This document shows positions 17,114-26,567 of a stretch of DNA of 64,000 bases, piece by piece. This DNA comes from Salinibacter altiplanensis (lineage in GTDB: Bacteria; Bacteroidota; Rhodothermia; Rhodothermales; Salinibacteraceae), in NCBI RefSeq assembly GCF_002894645.1, contig NZ_NCQY01000023.1, forward strand, positions 78,698 through 142,697, read 5' to 3'. A program made the translations under genes and the position numbers. Every line of letters begins with the position of its first letter. The first letter of the stretch is position 1. Below the pieces are notes generated by a model that saw only the letters and a list, made by a program, of their open reading frames with translations, ran no database searches and was not told the DNA's origin.

Positions 17114-19030
17114 CTACAACGCCACTTCCGCCCCGACCAGCAGCGTGCGGCCCGGCATTGGCGCGTCGAAGACCTCGCTGTACTGCCGGTCGAAGGCGTT
17201 GCGGAGCTCGACGGACAGCGTGGTGCGGGCGCCGGAGAGGCGCGTGTCATAGGCCAGCCGACCGTGCACCACCCCGTAGCGGTCGGTCGCTAGGGGCGCG
17301 TCGCGGAGCCGATCCTTCCACAGTCCCTGCAGGCCCAGCGTCACGGCCCCGGCCCGGAGCGACGCGCTGCTCTGTATCTGGTGGCGAGCCCCATCGAGGC
17401 CGTACTTGTAGGCGGAGGGGGCCTTCTGTCCGTCGAGGCTGGCGTCGAGGAGCGTGTAGGCCGCGTCGAGATGAATCCCCACGGCGCCGAGGGTCCGGTC
17501 GAACGACAGCTCGGTTTCGAGGCCCGTAGTGGTGGTCCGGTCCAGATTTTGGGCCTCAAACACTTGCTCCGTCTCGTTCCGGAGGTAATCGATGGCGCTG
17601 TCGGTCGTGCGGTGGAAGCCCGTCGCGGACAGCGACAGGTTTGCTGGCAGGCGCACGTCCACCCCTGCCTCTCCCGACCAGGCGGTCTCGGCAGCGAGGT
17701 CGGCATTGCCCTGGTTACTGGGGGAGTCGATAAAGCGCTCCAGGAAGTTGGGCGCCCGCACCACGCGCCCTCCCCCCGCACGGAGCGTCGCCGGCCCAAG
17801 GTTATAGGCCACGTAGAGCTGCGGGGTCGGCTCCGTCCCGTACGTCGGGTCGTAGTCGACACGCGTGCTCTGGTTGATCGTGAGGCGGGAGGTGGCACGC
17901 CAGCGCAGGCTCACGAAGGCCCCGACGGATGGGTCGCCGTGCACCCCATCCCGATTGCTGTCGACCCCGCGGAGCCCGGCGGAGGCACCGCCGGTTGCCC
18001 GAACGCGGTTCCACGTGTGGGAGCCCTGCCCCTGTACGCGGAGGCGACGACTGACGTGGGTGTTGGCCCCCACGTTGGGGTTGTACGTATACCGGTCGCG
18101 GTGCTGCTTGCCGAAGAGCTGCACCTGCCAGGGCGTCTGTGCATCGCCGGGGCTGGTCAGGCGGCTCTGCAGCCAAAACGTCGACGTCGCCTCCCGGGCC
18201 CGATCCGTAGCAAAATCCGTGTAGAAGTGGTAGGCCCCAAACTCACGGTCGTCCACCCCGGCTCGGGTGTAGAGCGTCGCGGCCCCAACGTCTCGGGAGA
18301 CCGCGGCCGTAGCCGCTCGTCGCTCGAAATCGGTCTGGACAGCACTGGACAGGTCCGTTGTGCCCTCCGGATCCACCGACACATCCCGCCCATCACTGCC
18401 CTGCACCGCCGCCGCTGCACTCACGGTCGTCCGTTCGCTCACGGTCCGCACCGCCCCCCCGACATCGTAGAAATCGTTCTTTCCGTACCGGCCATCCACC
18501 TGGGCCGTGGTTCCCTCCCCCGCCCTCTCTCTTCCACGCAGGGCCGTCTTCGTGATGAGGTGGACCACCCCGCCGAGCGCGTCGGGGCCGTAGAGGGCCG
18601 TCGCCGATCCGTGAAGCACCTCGACACGCGCAATTTCCGAGAGCGGCACCGGCAGGTCCATCAGAAAGTGCCCGGTGTACGGGTCATTGATGCGGGCGCC
18701 GTCCAGCAACAGCAATACCCCGTTGAACGTGGAGCCCCGCATTGTGAGGTCGCTCTGCACGCCAAAGCCGCCTCGGCTCTTCACGTCGAGCCCCGCCGCG
18801 ACGTTGAGCAGCTGGTCCACGCTGTTGACGGACAAGGCCTGGATGTCCTGCTGGGTGTACACGCTCACGCGACGGCCCGTCTCCTGCGCCGCCGAGGCCA
18901 CGCGGGAGGCCGTCACCACGACACTGTCGGACACCTGCACACGAAACGCCACGTCGGACGTGTCCTGGCCCTGAACAGGCGTTGCGAGCAAAAGGAGAAG
19001 GGACGGAACAAGCAGGCGGAAACGAGACAT
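17114..19030 (-). CDS. TonB-dependent outer-membrane receptor (BtuB-like)
   Basis: A 638-residue receptor with a signal peptide (ATPVQGQ) and TonB box-like DSVVVTASRV. The plug contains QDIQALSVNSVDQLLN, SDLTMRGSTFNGVLLLLDG and VEVLHGSATALYGPDALGGVVHLI. The barrel carries VRAPNFLERF followed by NQGNADLAAE, corresponding to the FRAP...NPDLKPE region of BtuB and related receptors, and ends TLLVGAEVAL. I trimmed the open frame, which runs to 19693, to the Met at 19030, where the signal peptide begins. No cobalamin riboswitch is visible upstream. The substrate is unknown; B12, an iron chelate or a nickel chelate are all possible. It is transcribed away from the rhodanese gene. Confidence 0.82.
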   Translation of the reverse strand: MSRFRLLVPSLLLLLATPVQGQDTSDVAFRVQVSDSVVVTASRVASAAQETGRRVSVYTQQDIQALSVNSVDQLLNVAAGLDVKSRGGFGVQSDLTMRGSTFNGVLLLLDGARINDPYTGHFLMDLPVPLSEIARVEVLHGSATALYGPDALGGVVHLITKTALRGRERAGEGTTAQVDGRYGKNDFYDVGGAVRTVSERTTVSAAAAVQGSDGRDVSVDPEGTTDLSSAVQTDFERRAATAAVSRDVGAATLYTRAGVDDREFGAYHFYTDFATDRAREATSTFWLQSRLTSPGDAQTPWQVQLFGKQHRDRYTYNPNVGANTHVSRRLRVQGQGSHTWNRVRATGGASAGLRGVDSNRDGVHGDPSVGAFVSLRWRATSRLTINQSTRVDYDPTYGTEPTPQLYVAYNLGPATLRAGGGRVVRAPNFLERFIDSPSNQGNADLAAETAWSGEAGVDVRLPANLSLSATGFHRTTDSAIDYLRNETEQVFEAQNLDRTTTTGLETELSFDRTLGAVGIHLDAAYTLLDASLDGQKAPSAYKYGLDGARHQIQSSASLRAGAVTLGLQGLWKDRLRDAPLATDRYGVVHGRLAYDTRLSGARTTLSVELRNAFDRQYSEVFDAPMPGRTLLVGAEVAL

Positions 19031-19231
19031 GCAGGAGACAGGGGAGAGTGTAACGATCGACCAGCAGCGCCCAACAACTATGTCAGTAGGGGGATCCTCG
19101 TCCGCCTCCGAAATTCTTTGAAGACGTGTAACGCTTCGCATCTCTGCGGGTACGGCGGATCCTGCTTCGGAGACCGCCGATTCCGAAGTGTCCCTACGCA
19201 GACTCTCATTATTCCTGTGCATTTCTCCCCC

Positions 19232-19579
19232 ATGGATATGCCCGACGCCCCAACAACCATTTCTGCCAACGACCTCAAAGATGCCCTCGAAGGCGAACAC
19301 CCACCGGTCCTCATCAATGCCCTGCCGCGGGAGGCCCACGTGGCGAAGCACATTCCGGGCTCCGTGAACGTCCCGGTCGACGAGATCGAGCGGGTTGAAA
19401 CGATCGTGCCCAACAAGGATGCCCTCGTCGTGGTCTATTGCGCCAATGCCGACTGCACCGCCTCCCTCAAGGCCGCACAGGCCCTGGAGGAGACGGGCTA
19501 CACGAACGTGGTCGACTTCGAGAACGGCTACGCCGGCTGGCGGCGGGCGGGACATCCGCTGGTCGGCAAGGAGAACTGA
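19232..19579 (+). CDS. Rhodanese-like sulfurtransferase
   Basis: A 115-residue single-domain rhodanese. It has the family core VLINALPREAHVAKHIPGSVNVP (usually ...DVREPxExxxGHIPGA) and the active-site loop VVYCANADCTAS, with the catalytic Cys after VVY and a second Cys five residues later. ENGYAGWRRAGHPL is the conserved C-terminal WxxAGxP motif. Such proteins transfer sulfane sulfur, for example to cyanide, thiols or sulfur-carrier proteins. The start at 19232 (MDMPDA) is supported by domain length; a long upstream open frame is antisense to the receptor gene. No functional partner is adjacent. Confidence 0.85.
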   Translation: MDMPDAPTTISANDLKDALEGEHPPVLINALPREAHVAKHIPGSVNVPVDEIERVETIVPNKDALVVVYCANADCTASLKAAQALEETGYTNVVDFENGYAGWRRAGHPLVGKEN

Positions 19580-20029
19580 GCAGATAGGCAAAAGAACCGG
19601 GCAGTGCCCCCTTCCGAGCACGCCGGAGGTGCGAAGCGGAGTCAGGGCACTGAACGCCCGGTGCCCCTGTACCCCCGGGGTGCGTTTCTTCAAAGGCCCC
19701 CCGTAGCGACCTTCACGGCATAGGTCCCCATCGGTGTCCTCGCTGAATCCTAGGGAGATTCTCAGGGGATGCCCCTGCGGGCTTCGCTTCGTCTCCCGTC
19801 TGGTCGTCAGCCCCTCGGGATTGACCGTCGAGTGAACGCGTTTCCGCGTGTCTACGTGGCCTGTACGTCCGGCGCCCCCCTAAAGAACTACAGAACACCG
19901 TCCCTCTTGCGGACGAGACGGCCGTCGTCCCGTCATCGCTTTACACAAGCGATTCGTCCGCCCCTCCGCACCACACGTTGGACTAATCTGTTGTGAAGAC
20001 CTGCTTCCTTGTCCAGGTCCTTCTCCCGC
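19580..20029 (+). other. Intergenic region with large inverted repeat
   Basis: This 450-base gap lies between the rhodanese gene and the next receptor. The first 80 bases contain the inverted repeat listed at 19597-19661. The rest shows no coding potential on either strand and no recognised RNA element. The region just before 20030 is moderately AT-richer and probably holds the receptor promoter. Confidence 0.5.
19597..19661. repeat. Inverted repeat downstream of rhodanese gene
   Basis: CCGGGCAGTGCCC (19597-19609) pairs with GGGCACTGAACGCCCGG (19645-19661), leaving a 4-base bulge. The ~35-base interior holds a small GCAC/GTGC hairpin. The structure starts 17 bases after the rhodanese stop. 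It has no T-run, so it would be an atypical terminator or an mRNA 3'-end stabilising fold. Confidence 0.45.
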
Positions 20030-22336
20030 ATGTGCCACATTCGTGTTCGCGTTCTCGTCGGCCTCTGCGCCGTCGTTCTGAGCCTCGTGGGGCCGCCTGT
20101 TGTGGCCCAGGAGCGGGCCGCCCTCAACGGGTACGTACGCGACGCCGAGACGGGCGAGACCCTGCTCCAGGCCAACGTCGTGGTAAAGGGTCTCCGTCGG
20201 GGCACCGCCACCAACAACGACGGCTACTACACGCTCCGAGACCTCCCGCCCGGCGAGCAGACCGTCGTGTTCTCCTACCTCGGCTACCAATCTCACACGG
20301 AGACGGTTGCCCTGACGGCCGGAGAGACGACCCGCCTCGACGTAGAGCTCGCGCCCACTGACCTGCAGACGGAGGAGGTCGTCGTGACGGGCGAGCAGGA
20401 CAACGCCAGCGAACAGCGCATGGGGGTCGACAAGCTCCCCGTCGCAACGATCACCGAACTCCCGTCCGTCCTGACGCCGGATGTCTTCCGGTCGCTCGCC
20501 CTGCTGCCGGGCGTCACGACGGCCTCGGACTACTCCAGCAACCTCTACATCCGGGGCGGCGGGCCGGCCCAGACCCTGATCCAGCTCGACCGCACGACCG
20601 TCTACAACCCAACCCACTTCTTTGGGTTTTTCTCGACGTTCAACCCCGACGCCATCAAGGACGTGCAGCTTTACAAGGGTACCTACCCGGCCGAGTATGG
20701 GGGGCGGCTGGGGAGCGTGGTCGACATCTACAACAAGGACGGCAACCAGCGTGAAACCACCGGGGGCCTCAGTCTCAGTAGCCTGGCAACCCGGGGCTAC
20801 ATCGAAGGGCCCTACGGCGGCAGCGACGACGCCCCGGCCGGCTCCTACATGGTATCCGTGCGCCGCTCGACCCTCGAGCCCCTGCTCGCCGCCCTGGACG
20901 ACGTGGACGGGCTCCCCGAGACCTTCTACTTTTACGACGTGAACGCGAAGGCCACCTACGACGCGGGGCCCGACGACGACCTCTCGCTGGCCGTGTACGG
21001 GGGGCAGGATCAGCTCTTTCTCCGGCCCGGGGACGGGCAGGAGTTCGACGTGGACTACGGCAACCGAACGCTCAGTGCCGACTGGACGCACCTCTTCTCC
21101 GACCGGCTGTTCGCGACGCTTACGGCCGCGGGCTCCCGCTACGAGAGCACGCCGGTGTTCGAGCTCGGCGGAACGCGCTTCACCCAGACGAACGAGGTGA
21201 GCGACGCATCGCTGAAGGCGGGCGTGGAGTACGTGCCGGGCGACCGGCACACCGTGGAGGCCGGGCTGCACGCCAGCCGCCTCACGTTCCGGTTGCGCAA
21301 TACGCTCGACGGAGACGAAACCTTCAACCAGCGCCTCCAGGGCCAGCAGGCGGCCCTGTACTTGAAGGACACCTACACGCCGACCTCGAACTGGACCGTC
21401 CGGGGGGGACTGCGGGCGACCTACTTCTCAGAGGGAAACTACCTTCGGCTCGCCCCGCGACTCTCGGTGAGGCACGACCTGACGTCATCGGTACAGCTGC
21501 AGGCCGCCTACGGCCGCTACCACCAGTTTCTTACGCTGGAGACGAGCCAGCTCTTCACCGCCTTCGATTCTTGGCTCATGACCGACGAGGGCCTGTCCCC
21601 CGCCTACGGGGACCAGTTTGCCCTGGGCGTCGACGTCCAGCTGGGCAACGCGTGGCGCCTTGAGGTGGAAGGCTACGCGCGCACCATGCGGGACCTGTTC
21701 GAGCTGGATCCCTTCTTGCCCGACGCGGCGGGCGTGCCGTACGCCGATCGCTTTCGGGTGGGCGACGGGCGCGCGTACGGGACGGAGGTGCTTGTTCGTC
21801 GGCCGGAGGGCCGCCTGAACGGCTTCCTGAGCTACACCCTCAGCCGCACCGAGCGGCGCTTCCCGAACGTCAACCGATCCGAGGGCGGCTCCCCTCAGTA
21901 TTACCCGCCCAATTTTGATCGCACCCACGACCTCACACTTGCCCTCAACTACCACCTCACCGACCAGTGGCGGGTGTCGAGCACCTTCAACTACGCCACC
22001 GGCCAGGCCTACACGCAGCCCGAACAGCGCTACGAGCTGGTGGACAGTCCCTTCTCGTTCAGCCCCGGGGTGGGGGAGTCACAGAACGTGTTCGTGAGCC
22101 CCTTCAACAACGCCCGTCTGCCCCCCTACCACCGGCTCGATGTGGGTTTGGCCCGGACGGGCCAGTTCTTTGGAATCGCCGAGTACGAGCTGCAACTACA
22201 GGCCATCAACGCCTATGGGCGGCGCAACATCTGGTTTTACCAGTTCGAAAACGAACCGGGCGGTACGCTCGACCGCAACGTGACCCCTCAGATCCCCATT
22301 CCGGTGCCGAATATATCATTCTCCCTCACGTTCTAG
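20030..22336 (+). CDS. TonB-dependent receptor with carboxypeptidase-like regulatory domain
   Basis: A 768-residue receptor. The ATG at 20030 starts a good signal peptide (to PVVAQ); a TTG seven codons earlier is less likely. Residues ~28-110 are a CarboxypepD_reg-like beta sandwich (LNGYVRDAETGETLLQANVVV ... GYYTLRDLPPGEQTVVFSYLGY). The plug follows with YIRGGGPAQTLIQLD and LYKGTYPAEYGGRLGSVVDI, a form common in Bacteroidota receptors paired with DUF4249 proteins. The barrel ends IPVPNISFSLTF. A DUF4249-type lipoprotein gene follows after 55 bases, so the two likely form an outer-membrane uptake complex comparable in layout to SusC/SusD. The substrate is unknown. Confidence 0.83.
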   Translation: MCHIRVRVLVGLCAVVLSLVGPPVVAQERAALNGYVRDAETGETLLQANVVVKGLRRGTATNNDGYYTLRDLPPGEQTVVFSYLGYQSHTETVALTAGETTRLDVELAPTDLQTEEVVVTGEQDNASEQRMGVDKLPVATITELPSVLTPDVFRSLALLPGVTTASDYSSNLYIRGGGPAQTLIQLDRTTVYNPTHFFGFFSTFNPDAIKDVQLYKGTYPAEYGGRLGSVVDIYNKDGNQRETTGGLSLSSLATRGYIEGPYGGSDDAPAGSYMVSVRRSTLEPLLAALDDVDGLPETFYFYDVNAKATYDAGPDDDLSLAVYGGQDQLFLRPGDGQEFDVDYGNRTLSADWTHLFSDRLFATLTAAGSRYESTPVFELGGTRFTQTNEVSDASLKAGVEYVPGDRHTVEAGLHASRLTFRLRNTLDGDETFNQRLQGQQAALYLKDTYTPTSNWTVRGGLRATYFSEGNYLRLAPRLSVRHDLTSSVQLQAAYGRYHQFLTLETSQLFTAFDSWLMTDEGLSPAYGDQFALGVDVQLGNAWRLEVEGYARTMRDLFELDPFLPDAAGVPYADRFRVGDGRAYGTEVLVRRPEGRLNGFLSYTLSRTERRFPNVNRSEGGSPQYYPPNFDRTHDLTLALNYHLTDQWRVSSTFNYATGQAYTQPEQRYELVDSPFSFSPGVGESQNVFVSPFNNARLPPYHRLDVGLARTGQFFGIAEYELQLQAINAYGRRNIWFYQFENEPGGTLDRNVTPQIPIPVPNISFSLTF

Positions 22337-22391
22337 CCCAACACATCTCGTCTCGTGCACGCCGCCTGCCCCTGACTGCCCTGCCCCCTTC

Positions 22392-23357
22392 ATGCACCGC
22401 CTGCTCCTTCTTTTCCTGTCAGCGCTCCTAGCCGTTGGGCCCCTCGGCTGCGACACGACCGCACCCGCCCCCGAGACGCAGGTCGTCGTGGAGGCCTACC
22501 TGCAGGGCGGCGCCGCCATGCCGCCAATTCGCCTCACCCGCAGCGTCGGGACGGAGGAGGCCTACGTGGCCTCCGAGACGGCCGTGCGCGAGGCAACCGT
22601 GGAGGTGCGCCGCCGCTCCGGCAACGGCTCCCCCGCAGACACGCTCGGCTTCGTCGAGCAGGAGCCGGGCGTGTACCGGCCCAGGGACACGTCGCGAGTG
22701 CGGCCCGGCACCACCTACGAGCTGTCCGTCGTCACGCCAGACGGAACGGACCTGACCGCCACCACCACCGTGCCGGATGCCATCTCGATTGTGGAGGCCG
22801 CAAACACGACGGCGGTGTACAGGGACACGACCCGGCAGCCGTCCTTCACGATTACCCCCCCAGACAGCAGCCGCGAGCAGCAGGCCGTGCTCGTCATCAC
22901 ATCGACCTCCCTGGCCGACTTCGGACGGCCCGAATCCCAGTTGGTCCGGGGCCTGACGCCGTTCTACGCGGACATCTACGACGCGGACGAAGATAGCCTC
23001 CGCACCTACCGCACCACCTCCTCCGGCGTGCGGAACGAGGCGAACTTCACCCGCGACGCGAGCGGACGGATCACCACGGACCTGCCGTGGATTTCTGTGG
23101 CGTTTTACGGCCCGAACGAGATCGGCATCCACGTTATCGACGACAATCTGCTCAACCTCATTCGCTCCCAGCAGGCCCAGTCGCCGGGCGGCCCGGGCGG
23201 CGGGCTCGGCCCCGGGGAGATTCCGAATGTCATCGAGGCCGTAGACGGCGGCACCGGCGTCTTTGCCAGCTACACGAAGGCCACCCGGAACGTCTCAATC
23301 CGGTGTTCACCGTCGCTCGCGGACGCGGAGTGCCCGGCGTTCGCGGCGTTTCCGTAG
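22392..23357 (+). CDS. DUF4249-type outer-membrane lipoprotein
   Basis: A 321-residue protein with a lipoprotein signal (LLAVGPLGC, Cys at residue ~20). The mature part opens with VVVEAYLQGGAAMPPIRLTRSV, then EATVEVRRRSG and GTTYELSVVTPDG, the N-terminal beta-sandwich pattern of DUF4249. The second half (GIHVIDDNLLNLIRSQ and a Gly-rich loop, ending GTGVFASYTKATRNVSIRC) is also typical of the family. Family members are encoded next to TonB receptors, as here, and are thought to act as surface partners. It is probably in the same transcript as the receptor at 20030. Confidence 0.78.
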   Translation: MHRLLLLFLSALLAVGPLGCDTTAPAPETQVVVEAYLQGGAAMPPIRLTRSVGTEEAYVASETAVREATVEVRRRSGNGSPADTLGFVEQEPGVYRPRDTSRVRPGTTYELSVVTPDGTDLTATTTVPDAISIVEAANTTAVYRDTTRQPSFTITPPDSSREQQAVLVITSTSLADFGRPESQLVRGLTPFYADIYDADEDSLRTYRTTSSGVRNEANFTRDASGRITTDLPWISVAFYGPNEIGIHVIDDNLLNLIRSQQAQSPGGPGGGLGPGEIPNVIEAVDGGTGVFASYTKATRNVSIRCSPSLADAECPAFAAFP

Positions 23358-23494
23358 CGGCACGGGCAGGGCTTGCTACGCGGCGCAATTTCTACCGGGG
23401 CACGCCCCAATCCGGGCGCGGTGCTGATACGCAGGACAACCCGTCATGAAAAGGTTGTCGCGTGGCGGGGGCGCGTGGGACACAGCCGCCTCGG

Positions 23495-24316
23495 CTACGC
23501 CTCAGACGGACGCCCCGACTCCACCTGCACCTGTCGCCGCTCCCCAATGTACCCGCCCACGAGGGAGGCGATGAGGCCAATGCCAAGAACAAGAGCCATG
23601 CGCCCGTAGGAGAGGATGTCAGCGCCGCCAAGCGCGACGACGAAGACATCGATCAGAAGAATGAGCGTGATGAGGCCCGCAACGGCCGCCTCGTACGACG
23701 TGTCGCCCGGTGAGCGGAAGGCGCAGACGTACCCGGTGGCCTCGAGCCCAAGAAAGACCACGAGCAGCATGACCCAGGCGTACGGGGCATCAATCGCGGC
23801 CGCCGGGCTTCCGAAGAGGCCAAAGAGCCAGACCACGAAGTTCACCAGGAACAGGCTGACGGCAAACCCGAGAATGGCCCCGGCCATGATCCACTCCCAC
23901 GACAGCGCGGGGGGCTCCGCGTCGGCGTAGGTTCGCTGCAGCATCTCTCCGGCCCACGCCCCTCCGAATGTCAGGACAAGCCCGTTGAGGAAGGCGACGA
24001 CCATCGTGTACGTGAACGCCCCGTCTCTCACGAGGGACTCGAACGCCTTCAGGCCGAGCGCAGCAATGATAAAGTAGGCCGCGAGGGCCACCAGCACGGC
24101 GGCCAGGGCCGGCTCCAGCACCGTCTCGCCCTCACTCAGGGCCCCGTAGGTCGCGCCCGCCAGGATGAAGCCGGAGATCATAGCGAGCAGCGGAAAAGTA
24201 GGCGCCCCAAACGCATTTCCGGTCATCCAGGTAAAGAGCACGACAAACACCACGCCGGTGAGGAAGGACCCGACAATGGCCCGAGGATCAAAGCGGAAGG
24301 CGGAACGGGTAGACAT
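23495..24316 (-). CDS. Polytopic membrane protein of unknown function
   Basis: A 273-residue protein with about seven or eight hydrophobic segments distributed along the whole length and a short charged C-terminus (GERRQVQVESGRPSEA). No enzyme motif or family signature was recognised. Membrane segments are rich in Gly and Ala. It is convergent with the DUF4249 gene and divergent from fabF. Upstream of the start, 24405-24420 is a short AT-rich stretch (on the minus strand TTATATTAAAG) that could be its promoter. I have no functional suggestion. Confidence 0.7.
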   Translation of the reverse strand: MSTRSAFRFDPRAIVGSFLTGVVFVVLFTWMTGNAFGAPTFPLLAMISGFILAGATYGALSEGETVLEPALAAVLVALAAYFIIAALGLKAFESLVRDGAFTYTMVVAFLNGLVLTFGGAWAGEMLQRTYADAEPPALSWEWIMAGAILGFAVSLFLVNFVVWLFGLFGSPAAAIDAPYAWVMLLVVFLGLEATGYVCAFRSPGDTSYEAAVAGLITLILLIDVFVVALGGADILSYGRMALVLGIGLIASLVGGYIGERRQVQVESGRPSEA

Positions 24317-24777
24317 TGCGTATCGGAACTCAGTTCGTGAGGGATCGGATGAACGAACATGCGGAGCCGGAAGCAGGCGCTTGGCCCGCCCGGTGCTTCG
24401 TCACCCTTTAATATAAGAAGGCAAGGGTCAGAAGAAAGCCGAGTGAACGCCGGTCGCCTCCTCGCCGTGGCGGCCGTCAACGCTCCCAATCCACTTGGTT
24501 AAATCCGCATGACCCCATCGGAACCCCTTGTTTCGGAGCAGGTGGGACGGTACACTGCACAGTTCAGAAGGGACAAGCGGCGCTTGGGAAGCATCAGTGC
24601 TGTCCTGGGCGCCTCCACGTGCTTTCCCTCGGTGACGGGGAGAGTCTCCCGTCATGGTCTTTTCTCCGCACACGGCCTCGTCTCCCCCGAGCGCTGGATT
24701 TGCCTGCACGGCATCGCCGCAGGGCATGGCCGCGCTCGCACCTCCCCGCACTGACTGCCGACCAGCCTGCCTGCTTC
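24317..24777. other. Intergenic region between divergent genes
   Basis: These 461 bases separate the membrane-protein gene (leftward) from fabF (rightward). No coding frame on either strand looks real. A hairpin at 24633-24654 (TGACGGG/CCCGTCA stem) followed by a short T-rich run lies in the presumed fabF leader and could be an attenuator, but support is weak. No tRNA-like fold was found. Confidence 0.45.
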
Positions 24778-26043
24778 ATGGATTCTACCGCCCCTTCTCA
24801 CCGCGTCGTCGTTACCGGCCTCGGGGCCCTCACGCCCCTCGGCCACTCCGTCGATGAGTTCTGGGACGGCCTCCTGGCCGGCAGGAGCGGGGCGGGCCCC
24901 ATCACCAACTTCGACGCGTCGGACGTCCGCACCAAGATCGCGTGTGAGATTTCGGGCTTCGATCCGACCGACTACATGGACGCAAAGTTGGCCGAGCGGC
25001 AGGACCCGTTCAGCCAATATGCCCTGGCCGTCGCCCAGCAGGCCTTCGACGACGCGAACCTCGACACCGACACCCTCGACCCGGAGACGCGGGACGACAT
25101 CGGGGTCATCTTCGGCACGGGCGTAGGGGGCAGTGACCTCTTCGTCGACTCGGTGCTCGACCTCGACGAAAACGGGGCACGGCACATCTCCCCCTTCTTC
25201 GTGCCCATGATGATCAGCAACATGGCCGCCGGCCTGATTGCCATGGAGCATACGCTTCGTGGCCCCAACCACTGCGTCGTGAGCGCCTGCGCCACCGGCA
25301 ACGACGCCATCACCGACGGGCTGCTGCTGCTGCGCCAAGGCCACGCTCGCGCCATGCTCGTAGGGGGGACAGAGGCCTCGATCAATGAGCTGTGCGTCGG
25401 GGGCTTTGCCTCGATGCGGGCCCTGTCGACCCGGAACGACGAGCCCACGAAGGCCAGCCGCCCGTTCGACGCGGATCGGGACGGGTTCGTGCCCGCCGAG
25501 GGCGCCGGGGCCCTCATGCTGGAGACGCTGGAGCACGCCCGCGAGCGCGAGGCCCCCATCTACGCCGAAGTTGCGGGCGTCGGCAAATCGAACGACGCCC
25601 ACCACTATGCCGCTCCGGATCCGGACGGCCGGGGAGCGGCCCTGGCCATGAACAAGGCCCTCGACGACGCCGGCCTGGCCCCGACCGACGTGCAGCACAT
25701 CAACATGCACGCCACTTCAACCCCCGTCGGCGACGTGATCGAGTCGGACGCCGTGAAGCAGGTGTTTGGCGATTACGCGCACAACCTCAACCTGTCCGCC
25801 ACCAAGAGCATGACCGGCCACATGCTCGGCGCCGCCGGCACGGCCGAGGCCATCGCGTCGATCCTCGCGATCCGCAACGGGCGCGTGCCGCCGACGATCA
25901 ACCACGAGACGCCGGACGAGGACTGCGACCTCAACTATACTCCCAATGAGGCGGTGGACCGCGACGTCTCGGCGGCCCTTACCAACGCCTTCGGCTTCGG
26001 CGGCCACAACACCACGATTGCGCTCACGGCGTTTGAGGACTAG
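24778..26043 (+). CDS. fabF: Beta-ketoacyl-ACP synthase II (FabF-type)
   Basis: A 421-residue condensing enzyme that elongates acyl-ACP with malonyl-ACP. The thiolase-fold catalytic set is complete: Cys171 (VSACATG), His311 (NMHATSTPVGD), Lys343 and His348 (SATKSMTGHMLGAAG). The C-terminal NAFGFGGHNTTIAL is also canonical. A second FabF-type enzyme is encoded at 43200-44459 next to acpP, so this one is the extra copy. It replaces the usual NAHGTST motif by NMHATST, a small difference from the other. Downstream on the same strand are a thioesterase and a dioxygenase gene. It may be specialised (for example for particular chain lengths) or redundant. Confidence 0.88.
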   Translation: MDSTAPSHRVVVTGLGALTPLGHSVDEFWDGLLAGRSGAGPITNFDASDVRTKIACEISGFDPTDYMDAKLAERQDPFSQYALAVAQQAFDDANLDTDTLDPETRDDIGVIFGTGVGGSDLFVDSVLDLDENGARHISPFFVPMMISNMAAGLIAMEHTLRGPNHCVVSACATGNDAITDGLLLLRQGHARAMLVGGTEASINELCVGGFASMRALSTRNDEPTKASRPFDADRDGFVPAEGAGALMLETLEHAREREAPIYAEVAGVGKSNDAHHYAAPDPDGRGAALAMNKALDDAGLAPTDVQHINMHATSTPVGDVIESDAVKQVFGDYAHNLNLSATKSMTGHMLGAAGTAEAIASILAIRNGRVPPTINHETPDEDCDLNYTPNEAVDRDVSAALTNAFGFGGHNTTIALTAFED

Positions 26044-26120
26044 TCGTCGGCCGTTCCGCGTCGCCCTCTTCTGCGATCCGTGATGCCCCCCCTTCTTCGC
26101 CCAATGGGCCCACCCCGGCA

Positions 26121-26531
26121 ATGTCCTCCCTGCCCAACAACCTTGGCGGCGCGGCCGACCTGCTCGGCATTGCGATCGAGGCGGCCACCCCTGAGCGCGT
26201 CGTTGCAACCATGCCGGTAACGCCCGACCATCATCAGCCGTTCGGGCTGTTGCATGGGGGGGTAAGCGTGGTGCTGGCCGAGACGGCGGCCAGCGTCGGG
26301 GGCACGCTGGCGGCCCCCGACGAACAGGGGGCCGCGGGCCTTGAGGTCAACGCCAATCACGTGCGCTCCGTACGGGACGGCACGCTGACAGCCACGGCCA
26401 CCCCCCTCCACACCGGGCGCACCACACAGGTGTGGACGGTCAAAATTCGGGACGCCGACGACCAGCTCGTGTGCGCCAGCCGCTGCACGCTCGCCGTCGT
26501 CGACCTCGCGGATGCCCCCGCGGCGTCGTAA
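26121..26531 (+). CDS. PaaI/MenI-type hotdog thioesterase
   Basis: A 136-residue single hotdog-fold protein. The active-site region is FGLLHGGVSVVLAETAASVG, with the HGG and the acidic residue (Glu in LAET) of the PaaI/YdiI family, followed by GLEVNANHVRSVRDGTL (substrate-binding loop). The family hydrolyses acyl-CoA thioesters such as 1,4-dihydroxy-2-naphthoyl-CoA or phenylacetyl-CoA intermediates. A menB gene occurs at 56270, so MenI (the DHNA-CoA hydrolase step) is one plausible role. It starts 77 bases after fabF and ends 36 bases before the dioxygenase gene. Confidence 0.8.
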   Translation: MSSLPNNLGGAADLLGIAIEAATPERVVATMPVTPDHHQPFGLLHGGVSVVLAETAASVGGTLAAPDEQGAAGLEVNANHVRSVRDGTLTATATPLHTGRTTQVWTVKIRDADDQLVCASRCTLAVVDLADAPAAS

Positions 26532-26567
26532 CAGATCCCAGCCGACTCTTCCCGCCCTCTCTGTCCC

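Noticed and set aside
17381..19579. 732-codon + strand frame ending in the rhodanese
   Set aside because: Only the last 115 codons look like a protein (rhodanese). The rest is antisense to the TonB receptor gene.
24633..24654. Hairpin with T-rich tail read as a terminator
   Set aside because: No + strand gene ends upstream, and the stem has a G-T pair and mismatch with a short, interrupted T-run. Kept only as a possible leader structure.
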